Under the pieces are notes generated by a model. It was not told the DNA's origin. It saw nothing but the letters and a program-made list of their open reading frames with translations, and made no database searches. A stretch of 35,194 nucleotides of DNA, from assembly GCA_910588855.1 (NCBI GenBank), contig CAJUSR010000036.1, positions 1 through 35,194 on the forward strand, in the 5' to 3' direction. Of the stretch, positions 14,797 to 23,482 are shown in pieces (position 1 is the stretch's first letter; each line of letters opens with the position of its first letter). The position numbers were made by a program, and so were the translations under genes. The stretch comes from an uncultured Kineothrix sp. (GTDB taxonomy: Bacteria; Bacillota; Clostridia; Lachnospirales; Lachnospiraceae).

Positions 14797-14824
14797 ACTA
14801 TACTTTAATTGGATGAAAAGTCAA
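14797..14824 (-). promoter_or_regulatory. Promoter of the ydcF-like gene
   Basis: On the minus strand, TTGACT (14819-14824) and TATAGT (14797-14802) are 16 bp apart, in the 67-bp gap after the permease gene. Confidence 0.55.
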
Positions 14825-14829
14825 ATAAT

Positions 14830-16863
14830 CTATCTGCTTATAATCCTGTAATAAGTCTTTGCTGTGGCTACATAGCTCCCCCCATAAAAAACGGCAAAAA
14901 CTGCTGTCACAACTGCCGCACATCCAATCAGAAGACCCGTATCAAAAAAGCTGAGGACTGCAAACAACTTCACTACCATTACAAGACCTGCACAAGTATG
15001 GACTACTGCCCCTATCACCGGCACAAAAAATACCAGAAGAATCTGCCTGTGAATTGTTCCTTTGATTTCTTTATCGCTCATCCCTACTTTCTGCATAATT
15101 GAAAAGGCATTCTGATCCTCATACCCTTCCGCTATCTGTTTATAATACATAATCAGCAAAAGGCACATCACAAAAACAATGCTGAACAATATCCCAATAA
15201 ATAACAACCCTCCGTACATTGCTTTCCAATCCGAACGCCAGTCCAAATTGTCCTCAAACCTTATGCATCCCAAATCCTTTTGGCACCAATCCCCAAATTC
15301 CCTTATAAAAGCTTCCCTATCCTTTTCTTCCCCCGACACGTGAAGCCGTACCATCTGATAGCAATCATCCAGAAGCCCTGCCACATCCTCTACCCCGTTA
15401 GCTTTTGCCCAATCTTTTACCAGCATTTCCTTCACCCCATCATCCTTTACAATCAGGAAAAATTCTCCCTGCTGCTGATTGTTTTCCGACTTCGGCGCAA
15501 TCTTTAACTCTTCGGGCTCTTCTTTCACCTTCAGTTCATTTCCATAAAAGACAACTTCGTCATATCCATAATCCTCCCCGCTGGAAAAAATGAATACCTC
15601 CCCTTCCCCCAATTCCGATTTTTCCCCCTCTATCCGATTATAATCTTCCAGCAAAAGAAGGTTCACTTCATAACTCTTCATCTTATCCGTATCCGATGCG
15701 CCATAAGGCGCCATAAAGTTTTTGCCATCTTTGCCGCAAGTTAGTGAAATCCTCTCATAGGTTAGATAATCTTCTATTTCCACTCCATATTTCCCCTCAA
15801 GCTCCTGCATCTTTTTCTCTATTTCCCCTTCCGGCACCCTTATTTTCTGCAAAAATACATCCGCATCAAAAGGGAAATTAAAATCCATCATCCCGTCAAG
15901 ACCCAAATATAACGATGAAGTGCAAACCAGCGTAATCATTACCATCGTAGAAAAAATACAGATATTCACCAGGCTTGCCGCGCTCTTTTTCATCCGATAC
16001 AACATCCCGGAAACTGTTATAAAATTCGACGGTTTATAATAAAACCCTTTGCTCTTTTTCAATAGTTTCAAACAAGCCACGCTGCCCGAAGTAAAAAGGA
16101 AATATGTGCCTCCCACTACTAAAAATACTGCCAGAAAAAAATTAATAAAAATCATGGAATCCACTTCGCTTCTGACAGCAAGCCAATACCCCTCCCCAAG
16201 GACAACAGCCCCCAGCAATGCCCATAACCATAGAAGCTTGGGTTCCTTCTCTCCCTTCTTCCCTCCCGCCAGCAAATCCGACGGTCTTGCCTTCCCTATC
16301 TGAATCAAATCGGCAAAAAAGTTAATGACGTATACCCAGAAAAAGAAAATTGCCGTTTCCAGGACAGCCGAGAAGCTAAAGGTAAACTCTACATCCACCG
16401 GAAGCCCGGTCATACGCAGCAGCAAAAGGAATAACAGCTTGGAAAGCACAGCCCCACTGATAACCCCTGCTGCCACTGCCACCCCATAAGTAATCGCCGA
16501 TTCCACAAACATCATCATCCCTATATGCTTTTTCCCAAGCCCCAGAATATTATACAGGCCAATTTCCTTTTTTCTCCTTTTAATTAAAAAGCTGTTTGTA
16601 TAAAACAAAAATGGGATTAAGATTATTCCCAAAAGCACGCGCCCTATTTGTAAAAACACCATTGCATAGCCGCTTTTAGGCAACGTAGCAACGATATCAT
16701 TATGGAGGATAGAGGAGAAAACAAAATAAGTAAATACGGAAAAAATCCCTGCGCCCAGATACGGGTAATACACTGTTTTATTTTTTACCATCCCCTTCCA
16801 TGCCAGTTGCGGAAGGGTTTTCCACATATTCATCCTTTTTCCCGTCTGCAGCTCTTTATTCAT
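14830..16863 (-). CDS. BceB-type ABC transporter permease
   Basis: The 677-residue FtsX-family permease has about ten membrane segments and one large extracellular domain of roughly 200 residues ('DADVFLQKIRVPEGEIEKK' onward), the layout of BceB-like antimicrobial-peptide detoxification transporters. The N-terminal region includes 'YTNSFLIKRRKKEIGLYNILGLGKKHIG', a family signature. The ATG at 16863 overlaps the stop of the ATPase gene (ATGAATAA), indicating translational coupling; an in-frame upstream start at 16887 is less likely. It probably senses and expels or frees targets from a lipid II-binding peptide such as bacitracin or a lantibiotic. The exact substrate is unknown. Confidence 0.9.
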   Translation of the reverse strand: MNKELQTGKRMNMWKTLPQLAWKGMVKNKTVYYPYLGAGIFSVFTYFVFSSILHNDIVATLPKSGYAMVFLQIGRVLLGIILIPFLFYTNSFLIKRRKKEIGLYNILGLGKKHIGMMMFVESAITYGVAVAAGVISGAVLSKLLFLLLLRMTGLPVDVEFTFSFSAVLETAIFFFWVYVINFFADLIQIGKARPSDLLAGGKKGEKEPKLLWLWALLGAVVLGEGYWLAVRSEVDSMIFINFFLAVFLVVGGTYFLFTSGSVACLKLLKKSKGFYYKPSNFITVSGMLYRMKKSAASLVNICIFSTMVMITLVCTSSLYLGLDGMMDFNFPFDADVFLQKIRVPEGEIEKKMQELEGKYGVEIEDYLTYERISLTCGKDGKNFMAPYGASDTDKMKSYEVNLLLLEDYNRIEGEKSELGEGEVFIFSSGEDYGYDEVVFYGNELKVKEEPEELKIAPKSENNQQQGEFFLIVKDDGVKEMLVKDWAKANGVEDVAGLLDDCYQMVRLHVSGEEKDREAFIREFGDWCQKDLGCIRFEDNLDWRSDWKAMYGGLLFIGILFSIVFVMCLLLIMYYKQIAEGYEDQNAFSIMQKVGMSDKEIKGTIHRQILLVFFVPVIGAVVHTCAGLVMVVKLFAVLSFFDTGLLIGCAAVVTAVFAVFYGGSYVATAKTYYRIISR

Positions 16864-17650
16864 TGCCGTCCCTCCCTTCCTCCTCATCCTTTTCTCTTTT
16901 ATTGGTCTGAATTACCGTCAATGCATCGGATATCATAATATACATTTCATTGTCCGTCCGGTTCCCCCTGTATATCTGGTGGAATACCGTTCCGTCTTTA
17001 ATAAATAAAATCCTTCCCGCATGGCTTGCCGCCTGAATGCTATGGGTCACCATCAAAATCGTCTGCCCCTCTCTGTTAATATCCGCAAACAATTTCAGCA
17101 GCCGGCTGGAAGCCTTGGAATCCAAAGCCCCCGTCGGCTCATCCGCCAGGACAATTTCCGGTCTGGTAATCAAAGCCCGGCACACTGCCGCACGCTGTTT
17201 CTGTCCGCCGGATACTTCATAAGGATATTTATCCAATAATTTGCCAATGGACAGTTTCGCCGCCAAAGGTTCAAGCCTTTTCTCCATTTCCCTATAATCC
17301 GTTCCTGCCAGCACGAGAGGCAGAAAAATATTATCCCGCAGCGATAACGTATCCAACAGGTTAAAATCCTGGAATACGAATCCCAGATGGTTCCGTCTGA
17401 AGGCACAAAGCTCCTTCGCCTTGATTTCCGATAAATCCCTTCCATTCAGCAACACCTGCCCACTGGTTGCCTTATCCAAAGACGCCAGAATATTCAGCAA
17501 AGTAGTTTTCCCGGAGCCGGACTCCCCCATAATTGCCACATACTCCCCTTCCTCCACCGAAAAATTCACATTATTCAAAGCTTGTACTTTCATCGCGCCA
17601 AACCGCGCCGTATATACTTTCCTCACATTCTTTACTTCCAAAAACGCCAT
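16856..17650 (-). CDS. BceA-type ABC transporter ATP-binding protein
   Basis: The 264-residue ATPase has Walker A 'GESGSGKTT' (about residues 42-50), Q-loop 'VFQDFNLLD', signature 'VSGGQKQR', Walker B 'IVLADEPTGALD' and the switch His in 'LMVTHS'. This is the MacB/LolD/BceA class. The frame is open to 17680, but the ATG at 17650 has AAGGAAGGA just upstream. It overlaps the permease gene by 8 bases and has its own promoter and BceR-like operator at 17778-17823. Confidence 0.94.
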   Translation of the reverse strand: MAFLEVKNVRKVYTARFGAMKVQALNNVNFSVEEGEYVAIMGESGSGKTTLLNILASLDKATSGQVLLNGRDLSEIKAKELCAFRRNHLGFVFQDFNLLDTLSLRDNIFLPLVLAGTDYREMEKRLEPLAAKLSIGKLLDKYPYEVSGGQKQRAAVCRALITRPEIVLADEPTGALDSKASSRLLKLFADINREGQTILMVTHSIQAASHAGRILFIKDGTVFHQIYRGNRTDNEMYIMISDALTVIQTNKREKDEEEGRDGNE

Positions 17651-17777
17651 TTTTATTCCTTCCTTTCCACACACATGCACTTAAAAATTGGGAAATCCAT
17701 TTATTTGCCAAATATTCCCCAATCCCTTTTCTTGCTCTTGCTATCCTTATTGTAAGCATAGAATGCGCCCCCCTGCC

Positions 17778-17806
17778 ATTTATCCCTCTTACATTTTCTT
17801 TTGCAA
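17778..17806 (-). promoter_or_regulatory. Promoter of the bceAB-like genes
   Basis: On the minus strand, TTGCAA (17801-17806) and ATAAAT (17778-17783) are 17 bp apart. The operator at 17808-17823 abuts the -35 box on its upstream side, the expected arrangement for activation by an OmpR-type regulator. In 17651-18018 the only other structure is the terminator at 17838-17873. Confidence 0.5.
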
Positions 17807-17807
17807 A

Positions 17808-17823
17808 CTTACATTTATGTAAG
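17808..17823. promoter_or_regulatory. BceR-like operator
   Basis: CTTACATTTATGTAAG contains TTACA-N4-TGTAA, matching the TNACA-N4-TGTAA pattern described for BceR-like regulators. A further half-site, CTTACATTT (17789-17797), lies 20 bp away inside the promoter spacer. The regulator encoded at 19134-19832 is the likely ligand. Confidence 0.6.
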
Positions 17824-17825
17824 GA

Positions 17826-17873
17826 AGAATAATAAAAGTCCGCCCATAGACCATTTCCAATCCACAGGCGGAC
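17826..17873 (-). terminator. Terminator after the sensor kinase gene
   Basis: GTCCGCC (17838-17844) and GGCGGAC (17867-17873) form a 7-bp stem. On the minus strand CTTTTATTATT follows. It separates the regulator-kinase transcript from the ABC promoter. Confidence 0.6.
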
Positions 17874-18018
17874 ATCTTCCCCTTTATCTCTTCGCTCCGG
17901 TCAGGCAATCCTCTCCCCGATACTATTCCGTATTTTCCGTTGTCTGCCGGCAGCCTTCCGTTCCTCCACACATCTATCTTCTCTGCCTCCGTCTATACGG
18001 CAAGATTATCTTCAACGC

Positions 18019-19137
18019 TCATTCCGCATCCCCATTCAATCCCAAAATCACTTTTGTTCCTTCCCCTTCCCTTGATTTCACTTCTATCGTATGGGAAAGC
18101 TTATCCATAATTTCTTTACAAAGATACAGCCCAATGCCTGTGGATTTTTTTCCCATTCTGCCATTGTAGCCTGTAAATCCCCGTTCAAATATCCGGGGCA
18201 AATCGCTTTCGCGGATGCCGATTCCTGTATCTTCAATTACGATGTAGACCACTTTGCCTGCCTGTTTTCTGCCGTGCGCATCCGCCCCATAAATCCGGAT
18301 ACCTCCCCTGCCCGTATATTTTAAAGCATTTGACAAGACCTGTTCCACCACAAAGCCAAACCATTTTTCATCCGTTACCGCTCTGCATTCAAAATCTTCC
18401 ATAGCAAATGAAAGCCCGCTTCCTATAAAAAGCACCCCATACTTCTTCACGGCACCTCTGATTATAACACCGACGTCATAGTTTTTAAACAACATATCCG
18501 CCGATATACTGTCCAGCCTTGCGTAATGCAACGCCATTTCCGCATATTGCTCTATTTTAAACAGTTCCTCCAAAGACTGCCTTGCATCGTTTCTTACCTG
18601 CCCTTTCAAAGCGCCTTCCACCCCCATACCCTCTTCCGCCATACGTTGCTGGAGCAGGCGCAGCGCCGCTATCGGCGTCTTTATTTGATGAATCCACATA
18701 GTATAATAATCTGCTAAATCTTCTTTTTTCTCATCCAGTTCGGTAATCAGCTTTCTCCTTTCCTTACCAGCTTCACATATAATGCCATAGTACAAAGACT
18801 CAACCAATCCTGACGGGCTCGGCAAATAATAATCGCTCTCTTCGCTTTTCATGAGGGCTTCCCACAATTTCATACATTTTTCACGGTATTTTAAATAATC
18901 AAAGAAGCATCCGCATACCCCGAAAAACAATGCCAATACTGCCGCATACCACATATTGGCAACACTGTTGTCATAACCGTATAAGGACGCCACCGCAAGA
19001 AATAGGAATACAAAAAAAATGAACCATAATAGCAGCGCACTCCTCTCCTTGAGGTAACAGCCCAATATGCTCTCCCCCTGCCATAATACCTTTCCCTTTT
19101 CAGCCCCCTTTTTCTGCCATTTTCCTTTCCCTGTCAT
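18019..19137 (-). CDS. BceS-type intramembrane-sensing histidine kinase
   Basis: The 372-residue kinase has two closely spaced membrane helices (about residues 34-52 and 60-80) with almost no extracellular loop, the mark of intramembrane-sensing kinases that rely on a partner transporter. The phospho-acceptor is His150 in 'WIHQIKTPIAALRLL'. The HATPase domain has 'NALKY', 'DTGIGI' and 'GIGLYLCKEI'. Its start overlaps the regulator stop (ATGA). Context with a BceAB-type transporter supports a cell-wall antibiotic response. Confidence 0.92.
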   Translation of the reverse strand: MTGKGKWQKKGAEKGKVLWQGESILGCYLKERSALLLWFIFFVFLFLAVASLYGYDNSVANMWYAAVLALFFGVCGCFFDYLKYREKCMKLWEALMKSEESDYYLPSPSGLVESLYYGIICEAGKERRKLITELDEKKEDLADYYTMWIHQIKTPIAALRLLQQRMAEEGMGVEGALKGQVRNDARQSLEELFKIEQYAEMALHYARLDSISADMLFKNYDVGVIIRGAVKKYGVLFIGSGLSFAMEDFECRAVTDEKWFGFVVEQVLSNALKYTGRGGIRIYGADAHGRKQAGKVVYIVIEDTGIGIRESDLPRIFERGFTGYNGRMGKKSTGIGLYLCKEIMDKLSHTIEVKSREGEGTKVILGLNGDAE

Positions 19138-19832
19138 CTCTTCTTATCCCCGTCTTCCATTCCCCCCAATTGGTAACCAACTCCCTTTTTGGTAACAATC
19201 AGTTCCCGGATGCCTTCCCCTTCCAACTTCTTCCGCAGCCGGTTAATATTTACGGTCAACGTATTATCATCTACAAAGCATTCGTCGTCCCATAATTTCT
19301 TCATTATGTTTTCCCGGGACACTGTTCCGCCTGCCTTCTCAAATAACACTTGAAGAATTTTAAACTCGTTTTTGGACAGCTCTGTCTTTTTTCCTTGAAA
19401 TTCTAATGACATATCTGTTATATTAAGCAAAATACCCTTATACTCCATTACCGATGTCTGCCCGGTAAAAGCATAGGCACGCCGAAGCACCGCCTGTATT
19501 TTTGCGGCAAGCACTTCCAGATCAAATGGCTTTGTCACAAAATCATCGCCGCCCATATTGATTGCCATTACTACATTCATGTTATCCGATGCAGAAGATA
19601 TAAAAATAATCGGCACCTGCGAAACCTTCCTGATTTCCCCGCACCAATAATACCCGTTATAAAAAGGCAGCCCAATATCCATCAGTACAAGCTGGGGGGC
19701 AAATTGGGCAAACGTTCCCAATACATCCCCAAAATCGTCCGCCGTCTCCGTTTCATATCCCCATCTTTTTAAATATCTGCTAATTTCCCCTGCAATAATG
19801 CTGTCATCCTCTACAATTAATATTTTATACAT
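19134..19832 (-). CDS. BceR-type OmpR-family response regulator
   Basis: The 232-residue protein has an N-terminal receiver domain ('MYKILIVEDD', phospho-acceptor Asp52 in 'LVLMDIGLP', switch Lys in 'VTKPFD') and a C-terminal winged helix ('ELSKNEFKILQVLFEKAGGTVSRENIMKKLWDD', 'TVNINRLRKKL'). The frame is open to 19895, but the ATG at 19832 is the family start, with a run of G residues as ribosome site. It is translationally coupled to the kinase. It probably activates the ABC promoter through the operator at 17808-17823. Confidence 0.93.
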   Translation of the reverse strand: MYKILIVEDDSIIAGEISRYLKRWGYETETADDFGDVLGTFAQFAPQLVLMDIGLPFYNGYYWCGEIRKVSQVPIIFISSASDNMNVVMAINMGGDDFVTKPFDLEVLAAKIQAVLRRAYAFTGQTSVMEYKGILLNITDMSLEFQGKKTELSKNEFKILQVLFEKAGGTVSRENIMKKLWDDECFVDDNTLTVNINRLRKKLEGEGIRELIVTKKGVGYQLGGMEDGDKKR

Positions 19833-19987
19833 ATAACCCCCCATATTGAAGCGAACCCTCGGGCACCTATGACCGGAATATAAAAAATATAGCACAGCGC
19901 AAGATATATTTCCAGTATGGTTGATTCTCTATTCTTATTCCCTTTATTTTCTTTATACAATTCGACAATATTTATATAGATTATCAC

Positions 19988-20013
19988 GAAAAATATATGC
20001 AAATTGCCGATTT
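19988..20013 (+). promoter_or_regulatory. Possible sigma-D (flagellar) promoter of the chemoreceptor
   Basis: GAAA-N15-CCGATTT resembles the motility sigma-factor pattern TAAA-N15-CCGATAT. An alternative vegetative promoter is TATACA (20018-20023), 17 bp, TATAAT (20041-20046). The rest of 19833-20137 is AT-rich, with no clear promoter for the divergent regulator beyond a weak TGGAAA/TATATT pair. Confidence 0.3.
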
Positions 20014-20137
20014 TATATATACAACTGAAAAATCATCCGTTATAATATTAATCACATTAGTATTTTCAGGGTAAATGTTATCCCATGCAACAAGATGTTT
20101 TATGATTATGTGTCATTTATGACAGAAAGGCGGTTCT

Positions 20138-21712
20138 ATGAGATTTGGGCCAAAATTAATATTTATAGAAACTTTGACAATGCTTTTATTAGCTGTCGTC
20201 CTTGTAGCAGGCAGTTGCTTTGTCTCTATCAACTCATTTAACCAACAGACCGAAGAAACGCTGGAAGTAGCAGTAAATGGTTTTCACGGAGACGTGAAAT
20301 ATTTAAGGAATATCGGAAGGAATATCGACATCACTGTTTTTGAGGGCGACACCCGCGTAGACAGTTCCATCAACGACGCCGTAGGAACGAAAGCCGGAGA
20401 TGCCGTAATCGAAACAGTTTTAAAAAATGGGCAAAAATATTTTGATACGGATATAACCATCAACGGAGAATCCTACTTTGGCTATTACATACCCACCAAA
20501 ACCGGTATGCTGTTTGCAGGGACTCCCCATTCCGCAGCCAACCAAATGTTGGAACGTATTATCTTAGTGCAGACATTATTAGGCTTTTTTACATTGCTGA
20601 TATGTATCCTGATTGTTTCCATATTTGCAAGATTGATTTCAAAAAGGATTAAGCAGGCGAAAGTAATGGTAGAGACATTGGCCGGCGGGGATTTAAGCAC
20701 CAATCTGGCCAACTATGCAAAAAACAAAGATGAAATCGGAGATATCGGCGAAGCGGTAGTGCATCTGCAAAGCAACTTAAAAAGCATTCTAACCGATATC
20801 CGGCAACACGCAGACCACTTAGTCAAAACCAGCGATATTTTTGCAGATAATTTTTCCAATCTTTCCGAAGGCATCAACAGTGTAAACATCGCCGTGGAGG
20901 AGATTGCACAAGGCAGCACCTGCCAGGCACAGGAAATCACATCCATGAACCAGCAAACAATCGATATGGGCACCGTAGTAGAAAACAGTTCTGAAAATGT
21001 AGCAATATTAGACACCACTTGCGAGCAGATGGTGGATTCCGCTTCCAACGTTTCGGAAGTGCTTGAAACGCTCTTAATCTCCAGCGACAAAACTACAGCC
21101 AATGTAGAAAAAGTATCTACACAAACCAACCTCACCCATACTTCTGCGGAAAAGATTCAGGAAGTTGTAGGGCTCATACAAGGCATTTCCCAGCAAACCA
21201 ATCTTTTATCCTTAAATGCGGCAATAGAAGCCGCCCATGCCGGAGAGGCGGGAAAGGGTTTTGCCGTTGTTGCGGAAGAAATAGGAAAACTGGCCAACGA
21301 ATCCTCTGCCGGGGCAGAAGAAATCCGCCGGATTGTAAATGAACTTCTGGAAAATTCCGATATGGCAGTCTCTGTCATGGAAGCAGTTATGCAGGATACA
21401 TCCGCACAGAAAAATGATTTAAGCAGCACAATCAACGCATTTACCCAACTGAAAGAAGGAATAAATGCAGTGGCGGAGGTCTCATCTAATATTCATGAAG
21501 ACATGGATAACCTGAACGAATCCAAGTCCGTCATTATGCGAAGCACCGAACAACTGGCCGCCGTATCGGAAGAAAACGCAGCAGCTGCACAAGAAACCAG
21601 CGCCACCATGCAGACACTTTCCGAAACGGTACAAAGATGTAACCAAGAAACCACAAACTTGGTAGATCTCAGCGAAAAGCTGAACAAGCAAGTATTAAAG
21701 TTTAAACTATAA
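20138..21712 (+). CDS. Methyl-accepting chemotaxis protein with extracellular Cache-like domain
   Basis: The 524-residue receptor has, in order, a membrane helix at about residues 9-30, an extracellular single-Cache-like sensor (about 34-145, with 'DITVFEGDTRVDSSI' and 'YFGYYIPTKTGMLFAGTP'), a second helix at about 147-168, a HAMP domain, and the cytoplasmic signalling coiled coil. The conserved tip is 'EAAHAGEAGKGFAVVAEEIGKLANES'. The ligand is unknown. AAAGG precedes the ATG. It implies that the organism is motile or uses a chemosensory pathway. No chemotaxis kinase genes are in the window. Confidence 0.93.
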   Translation: MRFGPKLIFIETLTMLLLAVVLVAGSCFVSINSFNQQTEETLEVAVNGFHGDVKYLRNIGRNIDITVFEGDTRVDSSINDAVGTKAGDAVIETVLKNGQKYFDTDITINGESYFGYYIPTKTGMLFAGTPHSAANQMLERIILVQTLLGFFTLLICILIVSIFARLISKRIKQAKVMVETLAGGDLSTNLANYAKNKDEIGDIGEAVVHLQSNLKSILTDIRQHADHLVKTSDIFADNFSNLSEGINSVNIAVEEIAQGSTCQAQEITSMNQQTIDMGTVVENSSENVAILDTTCEQMVDSASNVSEVLETLLISSDKTTANVEKVSTQTNLTHTSAEKIQEVVGLIQGISQQTNLLSLNAAIEAAHAGEAGKGFAVVAEEIGKLANESSAGAEEIRRIVNELLENSDMAVSVMEAVMQDTSAQKNDLSSTINAFTQLKEGINAVAEVSSNIHEDMDNLNESKSVIMRSTEQLAAVSEENAAAAQETSATMQTLSETVQRCNQETTNLVDLSEKLNKQVLKFKL

Positions 21713-21737
21713 TCTTGCGCCTTTGCAATTTATTTTT

Positions 21738-21754
21738 CATGATTAAGAATCATG
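21738..21754 (+). terminator. Small hairpin after the chemoreceptor gene
   Basis: CATGATT-AAG-AATCATG is a perfect 7-bp hairpin 26 bp after the stop codon. It lacks a following T-tract, so termination would be weak. Confidence 0.35.
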
Positions 21755-21784
21755 TGTTAAAAGGGCTACCCATAAAAAGCAAAA

Positions 21785-21811
21785 AGGAAAACCGCGAGCC
21801 GGGGTTTTCCT
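21785..21811. terminator. Hairpin between chemoreceptor and lipoprotein genes
   Basis: AGGAAAACC (21785-21793) pairs with GGTTTTCCT (21803-21811). A T-rich tract follows only on the minus strand (TTTTTGCTTTTT), so it would best stop antisense transcripts. It may still end chemoreceptor mRNA. Confidence 0.45.
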
Positions 21812-21844
21812 AAACCATCCTACATTATTTGGAGTTTAAACGAA

Positions 21845-22501
21845 ATGGCAAAAATCAGCAGCATACTTTTGATCAGCATCTTATATCTATCGCTTTTATC
21901 TGCCTGTGGCATAACCGGCAGCAACGAAAACAAGGAAAATACAATGTCCACCGCCACTGCCCCATCTTCCCCATACCGGCAAATTTATACCCCCATCGTC
22001 GATGCCCAAACGGATAATGCTTTATTTTCCTTCATTTATCTGGATGATGACGATATTCCGGAACTGGTCGTTTGCGATATGGATTATGGCTGGTATTCCA
22101 TCTATACCATAAAGGAAGATTCTCCATTTTGTCTGGTAGATTCCATAAATACCGTAGAAATGACTTACTTTAAGCAGACAGGCATCATTTCATCCTTCGC
22201 CCGGTGGAACGGAGGCGGCGATGAAGGCGGATACGGGAAATCTTACTATCAGATATTAAAAAACGAAACATTAACCGACGACTCTATCCCTCTACTACAA
22301 TTTAGTTATAATGCCATATATGACGAAAACGGAACATATACCGGAGAGGGGAATACCGAATATTACTATATGGGCGAAAACACAGACGAAACTTTTTATC
22401 AGGAAATGCTGGCAAGCTTAAAAGCTGTCGAAGACCGTGAAACTGTTTGTTTGGAAAATGCTTTTGAAGCAGAAGAAATGCCCAGCCTTTCAGACCACTG
22501 A
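21845..22501 (+). CDS. Predicted lipoprotein of unknown function
   Basis: I do not recognise a family. The 218-residue protein has a lipoprotein signal peptide with lipobox 'LLSAC' (Cys21), so it should be exported and lipid-anchored outside the membrane. The mature part has an acidic 'YLDDDDIPELVVCDMDYGWYSIYTI' segment, reminiscent of FG-GAP or calcium-binding-like repeats seen in many clostridial lipoproteins, and a Gly-rich 'WNGGGDEGGYGKSYY' stretch. Start ATG is preceded by TTGGAG. It lies 38 bp before an unrecognised membrane protein and may be co-transcribed with it. Confidence 0.75.
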   Translation: MAKISSILLISILYLSLLSACGITGSNENKENTMSTATAPSSPYRQIYTPIVDAQTDNALFSFIYLDDDDIPELVVCDMDYGWYSIYTIKEDSPFCLVDSINTVEMTYFKQTGIISSFARWNGGGDEGGYGKSYYQILKNETLTDDSIPLLQFSYNAIYDENGTYTGEGNTEYYYMGENTDETFYQEMLASLKAVEDRETVCLENAFEAEEMPSLSDH

Positions 22502-22539
22502 CAAATTTAACATTTACCGCCAAGAGGAGAACATCATAA

Positions 22540-23271
22540 ATGGAATGCCATTACACTATACGAGAAGGAGAATTGGTTTTAAATAATAGCCGGAAAAATA
22601 AAATGATTGCATACTCCATGCTATTTATCCGTTTTTTTGAATTACTTATGCTAATCTTCACCTTCGGCGCTACCATGTATCTTACCTATGTCATTTTCAG
22701 GAAATGCATTACAAAAGCCACTTTAGCTGCCTGCATTCCTCTCGGCTCTATCTTTGCTACATTCGGCTCCGCCATTATTTCCGTCCTTTCCCTTTATTGC
22801 AATAAGCAAATCAGTCTTTTTCAGGAAAACCTCTCTGCATTGCATGAACAAATACCGGAAATGTCCTCATGGAAACGATGGCCTTTCTTAAAAAGATATG
22901 ACAGGGAAATTATAAATTTACGGAAACACAACTATTATACATTAAAAAATCCGCAGATAACTTTTAAAAGCGAAAGCCTTTCTTTATCCATCGCCCTTCC
23001 TACATGTACCGCCGATTTCTATGACCTCCCCATATTTATGGGCATTGTAAAAATGATTTGTTTTTATAAATATTTTTCCCAAACAGTCCTCCGGCTGAAT
23101 AATACAAAACCTCCCAAGGACTTATTCATATTCCATTGTACTCTAATGATATACAGGAATATCATCCGGTACAAAACAGGAACATTCTTTATGTGGATAG
23201 GGTCTGAATTTGTTTTGGCCAGCATCATTTTTTCATTTTTCTATCCATCCATCAGCGGGCTAATTTTGTAA
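22540..23271 (+). CDS. Unrecognised membrane protein
   Basis: No family is recognised. The 243-residue protein has hydrophobic segments at about residues 23-52, 60-87 and 213-243, with a soluble middle region of some 120 residues rich in aromatic and basic residues ('KRWPFLKRYDREIINLRKHNYYTL'). AGGAG lies 9 bases before the ATG. It follows the lipoprotein gene and is followed by a terminator-like hairpin, so the two may form a small transcription unit. Codon use is more AT-rich than in the housekeeping genes nearby, which could reflect acquisition. Confidence 0.6.
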   Translation: MECHYTIREGELVLNNSRKNKMIAYSMLFIRFFELLMLIFTFGATMYLTYVIFRKCITKATLAACIPLGSIFATFGSAIISVLSLYCNKQISLFQENLSALHEQIPEMSSWKRWPFLKRYDREIINLRKHNYYTLKNPQITFKSESLSLSIALPTCTADFYDLPIFMGIVKMICFYKYFSQTVLRLNNTKPPKDLFIFHCTLMIYRNIIRYKTGTFFMWIGSEFVLASIIFSFFYPSISGLIL

Positions 23272-23330
23272 GCAACAGATTATTTAAAAAAGCATATCTT
23301 GTTAAAAAATCACCCCTTGTCCAAAAAAGC

Positions 23331-23354
23331 GCCTCTGCCTTCTGTGGCAGGGGC
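23331..23354. terminator. Terminator between membrane protein gene and bgl remnant
   Basis: GCCTCTGCC (23331-23339) and GGCAGGGGC (23346-23354) form a 9-bp stem with one G.T pair. On the minus strand CGCTTTTTTGG follows, so it should terminate the beta-glucosidase transcript. It may also act on the plus strand. Confidence 0.6.
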
Positions 23355-23482
23355 ATGTGTCTTTCATACTATCAACCGCAGCCATTCTCCCTGGCAGCCC
23401 TCTCATATCCCCTTTTCAAATATGGCACAACTTGTTCCAACGGCTTTTAGGCAACATAGACTAGTTCCATCCCGGATTTTTA

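Noticed and set aside
17789..17971. 60-residue open frame in the gap between sensor kinase and ABC genes
   Set aside because: It has no ribosome site, spans a terminator and the BceR-like operator, and its sequence resembles no protein.
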